Shown: in pieces, positions 7,893 through 17,116 of the stretch
Position numbering within the stretch: the stretch's first letter is position 1
Layout: every line of letters begins with the position of its first letter
Assembly (NCBI GenBank): GCA_946404585.1
Contig: CAMJEC010000004.1
Span: forward strand, 1 to 35,133
DNA from: an uncultured Caryophanales bacterium
Lineage (GTDB): Bacteria > Bacillota_I > Bacilli_A > RFN20 > CAG-826
DNA length: 35,133 nucleotides
Direction: 5' to 3'
Notes under the pieces: generated by a model
The model's input: only the letters and a program-made list of their open reading frames with translations
Database searches by the model: none
What the model was told of the DNA's origin: nothing
Translations under genes and position numbers: made by a program

Positions 7893-10800
7893 ATGAGCAA
7901 AACAAAAGTCACAAATACTGCTATTGATATTATTAAAAACTTTGATACAACCGATCTTCTTGCAACGCTGGGCGGTATTAATCTTTCTTTTGATAATCAA
8001 AACAAGAACTACGCCACCTCCTATTATTCTACATTTATACTTTTTAATCAGAACAATGGAAAACCAAAACCGAGTAGAAAAACTTTGATTCAACTGGTAG
8101 AAGAATTAAATAAGAGTGGGATTATCTATACGATGCAAGATCCACCAGAAGCTCCTTTCTTTCAAAAGATTATGTTTGATAGGGATTATGCTGTTTTTAA
8201 TGGCGTTGATCATCATGCGGCATTTTTCGTTTCGCGTTTATGTGAGTTGTTATTATTTGGTGATGAAGAATTACTACCTAAAGAGTTCTTGCTTCTTCTA
8301 ACGAGAATCATTAAAGCGGTTTTGAGCATCTTGGATAAAATCTATGGGTCACTCAAACCAAAATACGATGATGTGATGGAGTATTCTGGGGATCGACCAA
8401 TATTTCTTCCATCAAATATCGAATATTTAAAAACATTATTATTTTTCGATAAGAGTGATTTTTATCAATTGGGTCTGTCCGAAGAAGAAATACAAAGATA
8501 TTTGGTCTTTCATAAGTTTTCTTCTTTGAACGTTAATGAATACTTGGGAAAGGGAATCCCTTACTATTGCAAGCGACCTTTTCTTGACTGTGGAGAAAGA
8601 CTGCTATTGATTGATCCAACTTCTATTAACACTTACATAAGAATCATTTCTATAGAACTATCTGAGTTGTATAAATGTAAAGAGCAATTTATCGATATGA
8701 TTAACTATACCTTTGCAGATTGGGGCATGTGGTGTATTAGAAAAAATATTATGAATTATGCTAACGAGGATAAGGTTTTTTCTAATTTCAAATATGCAGA
8801 CACTCCTAATTACAAAGAAGCAATTATTCAGTTTTCAAAAAGCAAACTAATCGTTTATTCTGCTTGTTTTGATAACAATTTAGAAGGAAAGCATACAAAG
8901 ATAGATGTCGACAAGCATCTTTCTTTGATTAAAAAGCAACTGGATGAATTGCCATATAATTACAGTGTGATACATGTTGCTCTTTGCTTTTCATATGGAG
9001 CGGGCCTTGATGTCCGTGAATCATCGGTTTTTAAAAATAGCAGTATAGTGCTAGCTTTTGATGAATTCGAAAGTTTTACCATAAACGAAAAATATAAGCC
9101 GTGCGCTTTGTTTGATGCTGTAAACTACATTCAAACCACGAAACATATCTTTCCACCTACAATGGGTGCTATTAATCGAATTGCCTTCCTACATTCGAAA
9201 GACTATGACTTTTATTTAGACAAGAGAGCAGATGCCTATAATACAAATCTTTTCGTTGGGTTTGAATTCACTTACTCTTATCGCACTTTAGCTGCAACAG
9301 AGGAATGGTTGTTTATTGCACCATTTTACAACCAATTTGTTTTGTTGGAAAAAGATTCTGACAATCTTTATTACTCGAGCAATAGATTCTTTGACAATAG
9401 TAAAGTAATAACGTGCAATAGGTATCCTAGTGGAGCAGTTTGGGTTTATTCAAGGCAATTTGATTACAATTTGGTAACGTTTATAGGCATGGTTAACTAT
9501 TGGCTCACCAAACTAAAAAACTTATTAGCCAAGACAATAGATAGATATTTTTACATTGAATTGGAGCTTAATTCTAAAAGCGATACGGTAGTTAAGCTTA
9601 TAAATAAGACGTGTTTACTCAATATAGTTCCAATATTGAAGTCTGTCAGCAACGGAGCTTCATTTGATGAGATATCATTAATTAAAGATATTCTCAGTAG
9701 AATAGGTCTTTTGTTGCCATCGGTTAATAGCTATTTAAGCGAAGCATCTTTGGACCCTAACAAAAGGTACAATACGCCATTAAGTACAGACCAAATAATG
9801 TTAATTCCTTTTCAACGGCAGCTACGACCTGTTTTTGTTAACAAATATCATTCTTCTTTGTTTGATGACGCAATTGGAAGAGATTATGCAATTGATAAAT
9901 GCAAACTTACACCTGGAAGTATTATCCCTAATGCTGATGCGTTTTTGAAGGGAGCGGTGGAAAAACTCTTTAATGATTTGGATAAATGTGCAAAGAAATT
10001 CGATTGGCTTTTAGCGGTTAAATTTATCTATGAATACCAGGAAGACTATTTGCAAAAACTGCTAATAAATAAAAGGAATTTCAAAATAAAATACTCACTT
10101 TATGACAACCACATCAGAGAGATTAACCAGATTTATTATGATTTGAATAACGCTTCACCTTGTATTAGGTTCTTACTTCAATATTTCTCGACGATGCAAT
10201 ATGGAGGCAAACAAATTATGGATGAGTGTGATTTAGAGATTCTAGTCACCCTTACAAACAAGATTATCCATTTTGCAAACATTGATGATGGAATTGTTTT
10301 CAAAATATTGCCAGACAAGATGGTTTTCTTAGATTCCAAAAGAATCGATATCGAATTAACGAATTTAGAAAAATTCAATAGATTTATTGCCGGAGAAATG
10401 ATAAACGATTTAATCGGAGAAGATATATCTCTGAGCAATAATAAGTGGCCATTCAATAAAGAACTCAATGAAGCATATTTAGATGAATATGGGTTCACTT
10501 TTGAACAAATGTCTCAAGTGATAGCTTTAATTCTTGCGATTGGGCAAGAGCAAGAAGATGAAATTAAAGAAGCTTCTATCAGTGATATTTTAAATCGTTT
10601 TCATGAAGTTAACAGTCCAGAAATAAAGATTGATGAAAAAACCATTTTGCTTGTCGTTAACCACCTTTCATTAATGAAAAGAAGCGTGTTTTTCGATTCA
10701 ACTATCGGAAATTTTAGAGAACTATATCCTTGGCGATTTAATCGAAAGGAATCTATCACTAGAAAGCCTTTGATTAAATTTAATGATAAGTTGTTGTGGG

Positions 10801-11399
10801 GCAACAGAACGCTGTATCAATGTTTTGTTTTTACTTTAGATCATATTTATGATGGTAGCGCCCCTACAAAGAATCATAGTAGTGGCAAGATTAAAAATCT
10901 TAATGGGAAAGTATTGAGACTTAAAGGGGAATGCTTTAATGATGTTGCCCTAGACCATTTATCTAAAATAATGCCTGATTTGCATTTCTTCAAAGGTATT
11001 AAATCTTTTAATAACAGAAGAATAAGCAATGATAAAGGAGAATTTTTAGGCGACATCGATATATTAGGTATAGACGAGGAAAAACAAAGAATATATTTGA
11101 TTGAGGCGAAAAATTATCAATACTCGAAAAATATGGCGGAGTTTGGATTTGAGCTAGGCGAGTTTTTTGGCACCAAGAAAAACAAAGGATTCATTCAAAA
11201 AGAGATGAATCGGGTTAATTGGGTCAAAAACCACATAGACGATGTGAAGAAAGAATATAAATTAAAAGGTGATAGCTGGAACGTTCTATATACCTTTTTA
11301 TCAGATAAACCTTTGCTTTGCTCTATATTTGGTGAAGCGACATTTAATAATGTTTCAATTGCGAAAATAAACAAAAAATATTTGAACTCATTAAAATAA
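7893..11399 (+). CDS. Large (1168 aa) protein with C-terminal PD-(D/E)XK nuclease-like motif
   Basis: C-terminus 'NDKGEFLGDIDILGIDEEKQRIYLIEAKNYQYSK' has the D...ExK layout of PD-(D/E)XK nucleases; the rest not recognised. Confidence 0.7.
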   Translation: MSKTKVTNTAIDIIKNFDTTDLLATLGGINLSFDNQNKNYATSYYSTFILFNQNNGKPKPSRKTLIQLVEELNKSGIIYTMQDPPEAPFFQKIMFDRDYAVFNGVDHHAAFFVSRLCELLLFGDEELLPKEFLLLLTRIIKAVLSILDKIYGSLKPKYDDVMEYSGDRPIFLPSNIEYLKTLLFFDKSDFYQLGLSEEEIQRYLVFHKFSSLNVNEYLGKGIPYYCKRPFLDCGERLLLIDPTSINTYIRIISIELSELYKCKEQFIDMINYTFADWGMWCIRKNIMNYANEDKVFSNFKYADTPNYKEAIIQFSKSKLIVYSACFDNNLEGKHTKIDVDKHLSLIKKQLDELPYNYSVIHVALCFSYGAGLDVRESSVFKNSSIVLAFDEFESFTINEKYKPCALFDAVNYIQTTKHIFPPTMGAINRIAFLHSKDYDFYLDKRADAYNTNLFVGFEFTYSYRTLAATEEWLFIAPFYNQFVLLEKDSDNLYYSSNRFFDNSKVITCNRYPSGAVWVYSRQFDYNLVTFIGMVNYWLTKLKNLLAKTIDRYFYIELELNSKSDTVVKLINKTCLLNIVPILKSVSNGASFDEISLIKDILSRIGLLLPSVNSYLSEASLDPNKRYNTPLSTDQIMLIPFQRQLRPVFVNKYHSSLFDDAIGRDYAIDKCKLTPGSIIPNADAFLKGAVEKLFNDLDKCAKKFDWLLAVKFIYEYQEDYLQKLLINKRNFKIKYSLYDNHIREINQIYYDLNNASPCIRFLLQYFSTMQYGGKQIMDECDLEILVTLTNKIIHFANIDDGIVFKILPDKMVFLDSKRIDIELTNLEKFNRFIAGEMINDLIGEDISLSNNKWPFNKELNEAYLDEYGFTFEQMSQVIALILAIGQEQEDEIKEASISDILNRFHEVNSPEIKIDEKTILLVVNHLSLMKRSVFFDSTIGNFRELYPWRFNRKESITRKPLIKFNDKLLWGNRTLYQCFVFTLDHIYDGSAPTKNHSSGKIKNLNGKVLRLKGECFNDVALDHLSKIMPDLHFFKGIKSFNNRRISNDKGEFLGDIDILGIDEEKQRIYLIEAKNYQYSKNMAEFGFELGEFFGTKKNKGFIQKEMNRVNWVKNHIDDVKKEYKLKGDSWNVLYTFLSDKPLLCSIFGEATFNNVSIAKINKKYLNSLK

Positions 11400-11640
11400 A
11401 CAGCACTCTTAGTGTATATTCAGTAAAGTTCTAAACTCTTCTTTCATGTACTCGCTGTTTTGGATGGCAATTAAAGTTTATCACACACGAGATGGAACTG
11501 TAGGTATCATATCGTGTTCATTCCCAAATATCGTAGGAAAGATATATGGGTAGTTACGTTCTGTTATAGGACAAATATAAGGCTAAATATTTAGTGCTAT
11601 CTTCAGTAGAATTGTTATTATATTACTGGTGGTATCTATT

Positions 11641-12468
11641 ATGAAAATCAAAGCCAAACAATATCGTGAATTCTATTTGGGCTGTTTAAGACTCTATGGT
11701 CTAATTGATTCCAACAATGCTTTTATTGTTTTTAAACATTATTATCCTGACGCTAAGAAGATGGATTTTATTAATGATTTAAAAAGTAGATTATTAACTT
11801 TTTCTCAAGATTATTGTATATGGAAGACCGCTAAAAGGAATGTATATCTCATTACTTCCGCTATTACTGACGAAGAAGAAATAGAAAACTTAATAAGTTT
11901 GCAAGGAGATAAGCCATTTTATATTCCTGATAATTATGATGATTTTTTAAATTGTGCTTCGTATCAAAGTTTTAAAAAGGAAAATGAAAAAGATGTAAAC
12001 GTATTACTTAACGTTTTAAAGAAGTGTCATAAAGATAAAAGCTTATTACAAGCTGAAATATCGTTAAGTATTCTTTATGAAGATATTAGAGATGCCGATA
12101 TTGTTCCTGATATAGATCCAATAACAATGGCGTTAAAAAGGCTTCTTGTTTGGGGCTATGAGATTAACAGACAACAAATAGAACAGATTGCAAGTTATCT
12201 TATGAAATTATTCAATAATATGAGGCATTACGCTAATCGTGGCTATACTCCAAATGAAATGAAAAAGTTGTCTAAGCCTTTTAAGAAAGACAACGTAATA
12301 ATGACCATTGGACCAAATATGCGAAAGATGTTTGAAAGTGGTGAAATGAACGCTAAAGAATATCTTGATGAAATTATTAATAGTGATTTGCCACCAGTAA
12401 CTAAGAAATCATTAATTAGTGAACTGAAAAAGATAATTGATGATATTGATAGTATTCCTAAAGCATAA
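11641..12468 (+). CDS. Hypothetical protein with 'NNMRHYANRGYTPNEM' segment, reminiscent of SEC-C-associated proteins
   Basis: Complete ORF; track start 11629, ATG 11641 equally possible. Confidence 0.6.
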   Translation: MKIKAKQYREFYLGCLRLYGLIDSNNAFIVFKHYYPDAKKMDFINDLKSRLLTFSQDYCIWKTAKRNVYLITSAITDEEEIENLISLQGDKPFYIPDNYDDFLNCASYQSFKKENEKDVNVLLNVLKKCHKDKSLLQAEISLSILYEDIRDADIVPDIDPITMALKRLLVWGYEINRQQIEQIASYLMKLFNNMRHYANRGYTPNEMKKLSKPFKKDNVIMTIGPNMRKMFESGEMNAKEYLDEIINSDLPPVTKKSLISELKKIIDDIDSIPKA

Positions 12469-12557
12469 CGAGAGCGCATCAAATAATCGCAATAATTAGA
12501 GAGCCTATAACATAAAAAGTGGATTTAAGTAGTGATACCCAACTAAACCCACTTAGG

Positions 12558-12930
12558 CTACAACATTAAAAGTGGAGACCCTTTCACGCGTTGTGTGAGA
12601 GGGTCTTTTCTTTTACCTAAAACTAATAGAACTCTCTTCCTAAATCTTTCGAAATTTCGATATCCATTTGCGTCCTTGATAAGTGTTTTAATTGCATTAT
12701 TTAATCCTTCAGCAGAGCCGTTTGAATAACGTTTTCCATTCTCATTTCTTACTGCAATAGCGTTTGCAATTTCTATTTTCCATTTATTGTACGTATTAGC
12801 GACTCTAACAAGCCCTTCATCTTCAGTCCTTTTTAACTGGTTGATAATCTTTTCGAAGAATTTTTACTATTTCGTTTGTATATGCTTGTGCTTCATAAAA
12901 TGTTTTTTTGGAGTTAAGGCCATATAAATA
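12558..12930 (-). pseudogene. ISL3-family transposase remnant (C-terminal part, frameshifted)
   Basis: Minus-strand translation '...FEKIINQLKRTEDEGLVRVANTYNKWKIEIANAIAVRNENGKRYSNGSAEGLNNAIKTLIKDANGYRNFERFRKRVLLVLGKRK', typical ISL3 'YSNGxxEGxNNxIKxLKRxxxGYRNFxxFRxR'; 'YGLNSKKTFYEAQAYTNEIVKI' lies in another frame upstream. Confidence 0.8.
12577..12609. terminator. Hairpin terminator GACCCTTTCAC-gcgttgt-GTGAGAGGGTC-TTTTCTTTT
   Basis: 11-bp stem with one wobble followed by a T-rich tract. Confidence 0.6.
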
Positions 12931-12982
12931 CAAGAAAAAGATACATTTTTAATGAATATAAACAGAAAAAGTGTCTATAAAC

Positions 12983-13010
12983 TTGAAAATGATTAAAATT
13001 ATGCTATTAT
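12983..13010 (+). promoter_or_regulatory. Promoter for the AAA ATPase gene
   Basis: TTGAAA (12983-12988), 16-nt spacer, TATTAT (13005-13010); RBS aaaggagag before ATG 13047. Confidence 0.55.
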
Positions 13011-13046
13011 ATCTTTGCTGTTATTTGAAAAAGGAGAGTATACGCC

Positions 13047-14192
13047 ATGAAGCTTTTGAAATTAAAAGTTCCAAGAGGATACAAAATGTTGTGTAAAAAC
13101 TTTGAGATTAATTTTCTTACAAAAACAAGAGTTAACAAGTCTGCTAATAACGATGATTTAATCGAATTGGAGAATGATTTTTATTATCCAAAAGAAACCG
13201 CGTTTATTGGCAAGAATTCATCTGGAAAGTCAACAACGCTAGAATTAATACATATCTGCTTATATTTATTACAATTCGGTAGAATACCTGCAGCTTTTTT
13301 TGACGAAGATGATAGTTTTTCCCTTGAAGTTATTTTCTTTGAAAAAGGCAAAATCTACAAATATTGTGGCGACTATATTTGCAATAAATTAATTGCGGGT
13401 GAATATTTGGCAATCGTAAGTGAAGATTTGAATCGTGGTGACTATAATTCAAATACAAGGAAAGACCTTTCAAATATTAATTTTACTAGAGTCAAAGATT
13501 TTATTGAAAAAGCAAGTCCTGACACTTCTTGTATCCATAAGTACGTAAACGATGGACTTACGCATCTTTTTGTTAATTATTTCGAGGATAACGTTGATAT
13601 GTTCGTGCCATTCTATTCAATTATCGATGAAAATTATGGCAAAGGCTCTTTCATGAAACTTGTTTATCTTTTTGATGATAGCATAGAAAAATTGGCTCCA
13701 AATTTTGATAAAAAAGGCAAAAACGATGGCTTTATTTTCAAAAGAGTTAATTGGAAGGAAAAGATTGTTTCTGATGGGTACTTAAAAAACAATCTTTCTT
13801 CTGGAACCATTCGAGGCATTAATCTATATGGCGCGGCTATCGTGTCTTTTGTTCATGGTTCACATCTTCTTGTTGATGAATTAGAAAAGAATTTTAACAA
13901 GAACCTTATTGGCAACCTTATACAAATGATTAATGATCCAACCTTAAATAAAAATAACGCTACTTTGATTTATACAACACACTATTCTGAATTATTAGAT
14001 GAAACAAAGCGTTGCGATAATGTTAATGTTTTACATAGAGAGCAAGACATTATTACTTTAAAGAATATGTGCTTAGACTATACACAACGCACTGACATGC
14101 TCAAGAGTAGTAGTTTTGATCAAAATGCTTTTGATACGACCCTTAATTACAATCGTTTAATGGACCTTAAAAGGATGCTAAGAAGATTATGA
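13047..14192 (+). CDS. AAA/ABC-type ATPase (SMC/OLD/AAA_15-like), putative defence ATPase
   Basis: Walker A 'FIGKNSSGKSTTLE'; 'LLVDELEKNFNKNLIGNLI' Walker B-like; 'LIYTTHYSELLD' H-loop-like. Confidence 0.8.
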   Translation: MKLLKLKVPRGYKMLCKNFEINFLTKTRVNKSANNDDLIELENDFYYPKETAFIGKNSSGKSTTLELIHICLYLLQFGRIPAAFFDEDDSFSLEVIFFEKGKIYKYCGDYICNKLIAGEYLAIVSEDLNRGDYNSNTRKDLSNINFTRVKDFIEKASPDTSCIHKYVNDGLTHLFVNYFEDNVDMFVPFYSIIDENYGKGSFMKLVYLFDDSIEKLAPNFDKKGKNDGFIFKRVNWKEKIVSDGYLKNNLSSGTIRGINLYGAAIVSFVHGSHLLVDELEKNFNKNLIGNLIQMINDPTLNKNNATLIYTTHYSELLDETKRCDNVNVLHREQDIITLKNMCLDYTQRTDMLKSSSFDQNAFDTTLNYNRLMDLKRMLRRL

Positions 14193-14698
14193 AAGTAGCA
14201 GCATGTGAAGGAAAAAGTGAATTAAGATTAATACTTCAACTTCTTGAAAGAGGCATCTTTTTTGCAAAGGCAGAAGAATTAATTGATGATCGCCCTATTC
14301 ATATGCGCCAATTAAAAGAAATAGCTACTTTGATTAATACCTTGGATATTGATGAAACAATAGATGTTTATCGAATTGGTGATACACAAAAAGACAACTA
14401 TGATTTATCCGGATTTGAAGCCAGAAAAAGCAAGATAACTATTTATAAAGTGTGTACAAAGCCAGAAATTGAGATACTTGTAATTATCAGCGAAGGATTG
14501 TATAAGGATTTTTGTAAAAAACATCGTGAGCATAATATTTCACCAAAAGAGTATTTAAAAATTTATGTTAAAGGGTATTCATCTGTTGAGAAATATATTG
14601 AATCTCATGATATTGTTCCGGCAATCAAAGAGTATAAAAGAATCAAAAAGCACAAAGATGATGAACTCTATCTTGCTGATTTAATTAACGATGAATAA
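14189..14698 (+). CDS. Small protein with TOPRIM/RloB-like motifs, partner of the AAA ATPase
   Basis: 'VAACEGKSELRLILQLL' start and 'VYRIGDTQKDNYDL'; 4-nt overlap (ATGA) with the ATPase gene. Confidence 0.6.
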   Translation: MKVAACEGKSELRLILQLLERGIFFAKAEELIDDRPIHMRQLKEIATLINTLDIDETIDVYRIGDTQKDNYDLSGFEARKSKITIYKVCTKPEIEILVIISEGLYKDFCKKHREHNISPKEYLKIYVKGYSSVEKYIESHDIVPAIKEYKRIKKHKDDELYLADLINDE

Positions 14699-14750
14699 AT
14701 TGCATCAATCGATAACAAGGTCTTCCAAGAACTGAACCACATATTAAATT

Positions 14751-14777
14751 AGCCGCCTCAATTGGTGGCTTTTTCTT
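14751..14777 (+). terminator. Rho-independent terminator
   Basis: AGCCGCC-TCAATT-GGTGGCT-TTTTCTTT. Confidence 0.75.
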
Positions 14778-14903
14778 TATTTATGCATATTCTTCTATCT
14801 ATTTTCTAAATACATGCTATTATTAGGCTATAACCATCATATACGTATAATTTGAATCAAATAATAAATATTGGTTCCAGGGAGTTTTTTAAAAATACAC
14901 TTT

Positions 14904-17018
14904 ATGAAAAAGATTAGTTGTTTTATTGCTACGCTAGTAGGTGCTTTTACTATAGGATTAATTGGTTGTGCTCCTAAATTACCAACCACTAATTATGAGA
15001 AGGTGAAGTTTGCCTTTAATGGTGTGGAAAAATCATTCAAGAATAAGAAGGCCTCAAATAAGGCTCTAATGGTGCTTCCTAAATCTAAGATAGGGGGATC
15101 TAATCCTTCAGGAGCGTTAGATACTATCTTTAATCTATATACTGAAGAAGATAAAAGAGATGATTTCTTAGATGATATTTCCTATAACGAACCACCGATG
15201 ATTCAGTTCCAATATGTTAAGAAAGTATTAGAAAAGATTGGTAATGGGTATGAGTTTAATAAGAAATACTATGACACCATCACTGGTGAGATGTATCTAG
15301 ATATTGAAACAGGACTTAAACAAGATAATAAAGATGAATATAAATATGACTATACCTTTATTTTAGGTATGAGTATTAATATCGATGATACTGATTTAAT
15401 TACCGCGGATGTATCATTCGATATTAATCTATCTAAGGGTAATAATACTTATAAAACAAAATGGTATGTAGGAATAGAACTAGATTATGATATGACTAAC
15501 AATTCTCCTAACTATACAATGACTATGGTCACGGAGAACGATGAAAGAGAATTACCATATTATAATCGATATACATATGAATATGATTATGTAGAAGTAA
15601 AGGACTCCTCTATTAATGAATGGAGAAAGTTCTGTATGGATAATGATCATAGATTATATAAAGATGATAACCATCAAGACTTTAATAGTTATATTAATGA
15701 AGGATGTAAATATAAAGTAGATGCTTGTTCTTGGTTTAAAAATGGCACTTACTATAAGAGTAAGAAAACAAGACAAGAAGGTCAGTACGCTGATACAGTA
15801 GCAAATGCCTTATTTAAAGATTTGGGAATGAACGCTAATGAGATTGATGCTGATACATTCTTTGATAAAAGTGGTACACAAAATAGTGTTATTAAAACTT
15901 GTTATAATGACTTCACTAAAATAAGAAAAGAAGACATCATCTATGACTTAGTGTGTAAAGATGAAAATCATGATGAAGATAAAGTAGCAACATCTATTAG
16001 AGCCTTAAATAGTGATTTAACCGGAGGAGCGGGTGGTTATCAAGTTCCTGGTAATACATCTATAAGACAGTTATTAAGTAACTTTAAAGATAACTTTAAT
16101 GAGAATGTTATCATCCATCTATATTATCTTGATCAACATGAAGGTAGATTATCTGAAATCACTGATTTAAGTTCATTAAGATATTTTCTAAAAGAACAAA
16201 ATAAAGAAGAAAGTATAGAAGTCAATCTAGATGAATCACTATATGATGCAGTAGTAAGAGGCAACTTCCAACAAAGAGAACTATCTTTAGCATTCTTAGA
16301 TAATAACTTTATCGGTGGTTATATGGATTTCTACTACGCTGGTGAATTCCCATCACCAAGCTATGTTAAACCAGAATTCCCTAAAGTACTTAAAGATTTA
16401 GGTGTTCCTGAATATGAAGGTGAAAAATATACATATGGTGATAATAGTGTTCTAGATAAAGCACCATATAAATTAGAGATAAGAAACACCAATGGTAATG
16501 AAGAAGCTAACTATAGAACAAAACTATTAAAAAATGGTTTTGAAGTAACTGAACTATTTGGTTATAAAGAATATAAGAAACAAGTTAATGCAAAGATGAT
16601 TAGTATTAGTATTAACAATGCTCAAATAGATAATGGATATCTAACAATCACTATTGGTGTTGAAGATGCTCCAACTGTATTAGAAGTTACTTCCATCTCC
16701 CTAGTGGGTTCATTTAACGATTGGAATGTAACCACTAACTGTATTGAATTTACAAAAATTAATGAAGATAATTGGAGATTAAATGAACAACGCCTAGATG
16801 CAGGCGCTAAATTCAAAATAGTTATTAACCATACATGGGAAATCCATGGTGGTTATGGTTATAACGATATATTTGGTATAGAACAATTTGGAAAACTATT
16901 AACATCCGCAGACGCTGAGAATAATATCAAAGTAAATGTGGCGTGTGTCATTAGCATTGTTGCACAAGTAGACGAGAATAACGTTAGCTTCTTTGTTGAA
17001 AATGCAATACAGGAATAG
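14904..17018 (+). CDS. Lipoprotein with C-terminal carbohydrate-binding-like repeat ('VGSFNDWN')
   Basis: Signal peptide and lipobox 'MKKISCFIATLVGAFTIGLIGC'; C-terminal 'SLVGSFNDWNVTTNCIEFTKINEDNWRL' resembles SusE/CBM-like modules; ATG 14904 preferred over track start 14871. Confidence 0.75.
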   Translation: MKKISCFIATLVGAFTIGLIGCAPKLPTTNYEKVKFAFNGVEKSFKNKKASNKALMVLPKSKIGGSNPSGALDTIFNLYTEEDKRDDFLDDISYNEPPMIQFQYVKKVLEKIGNGYEFNKKYYDTITGEMYLDIETGLKQDNKDEYKYDYTFILGMSINIDDTDLITADVSFDINLSKGNNTYKTKWYVGIELDYDMTNNSPNYTMTMVTENDERELPYYNRYTYEYDYVEVKDSSINEWRKFCMDNDHRLYKDDNHQDFNSYINEGCKYKVDACSWFKNGTYYKSKKTRQEGQYADTVANALFKDLGMNANEIDADTFFDKSGTQNSVIKTCYNDFTKIRKEDIIYDLVCKDENHDEDKVATSIRALNSDLTGGAGGYQVPGNTSIRQLLSNFKDNFNENVIIHLYYLDQHEGRLSEITDLSSLRYFLKEQNKEESIEVNLDESLYDAVVRGNFQQRELSLAFLDNNFIGGYMDFYYAGEFPSPSYVKPEFPKVLKDLGVPEYEGEKYTYGDNSVLDKAPYKLEIRNTNGNEEANYRTKLLKNGFEVTELFGYKEYKKQVNAKMISISINNAQIDNGYLTITIGVEDAPTVLEVTSISLVGSFNDWNVTTNCIEFTKINEDNWRLNEQRLDAGAKFKIVINHTWEIHGGYGYNDIFGIEQFGKLLTSADAENNIKVNVACVISIVAQVDENNVSFFVENAIQE

Positions 17019-17031
17019 GAACAAACAATAT

Positions 17032-17108
17032 CGTGAGAAAAAATCTCACGGACTATTTACATAAAGTTTTATAAGTGTCATAATATCTATGAGAAAAAAT
17101 CTCACGGA
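17032..17108 (+). repeat. Two direct copies of a hairpin sequence TGAGAAAAAATCTCACGGA bracketing a promoter-like sequence
   Basis: CGTGAGA-AAAAA-TCTCACG at 17032-17050 and ATGAGAAAAAATCTCACG at 17089-17106; 19-nt identity, 56-nt period. Confidence 0.85.
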
Positions 17109-17116
17109 GTTGTTTT

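Noticed and set aside
5763-11399. Treating the RT and the 1168-aa protein as one confirmed two-gene system
   Set aside because: They are separated by a lipoprotein remnant, a terminator hairpin and a new promoter-like sequence, so linkage may be coincidental.
11400-11640. Possible degenerate ORF ('FWMAIKVYHTRDGTVGIISCSFPNIVGKIYG*')
   Set aside because: Short, interrupted by stops and not attributable to a family; left unannotated.
17032-17108. CRISPR-like interpretation of the twin repeat
   Set aside because: Only two copies, a single spacer containing promoter-like sequence, no Cas genes in the window.
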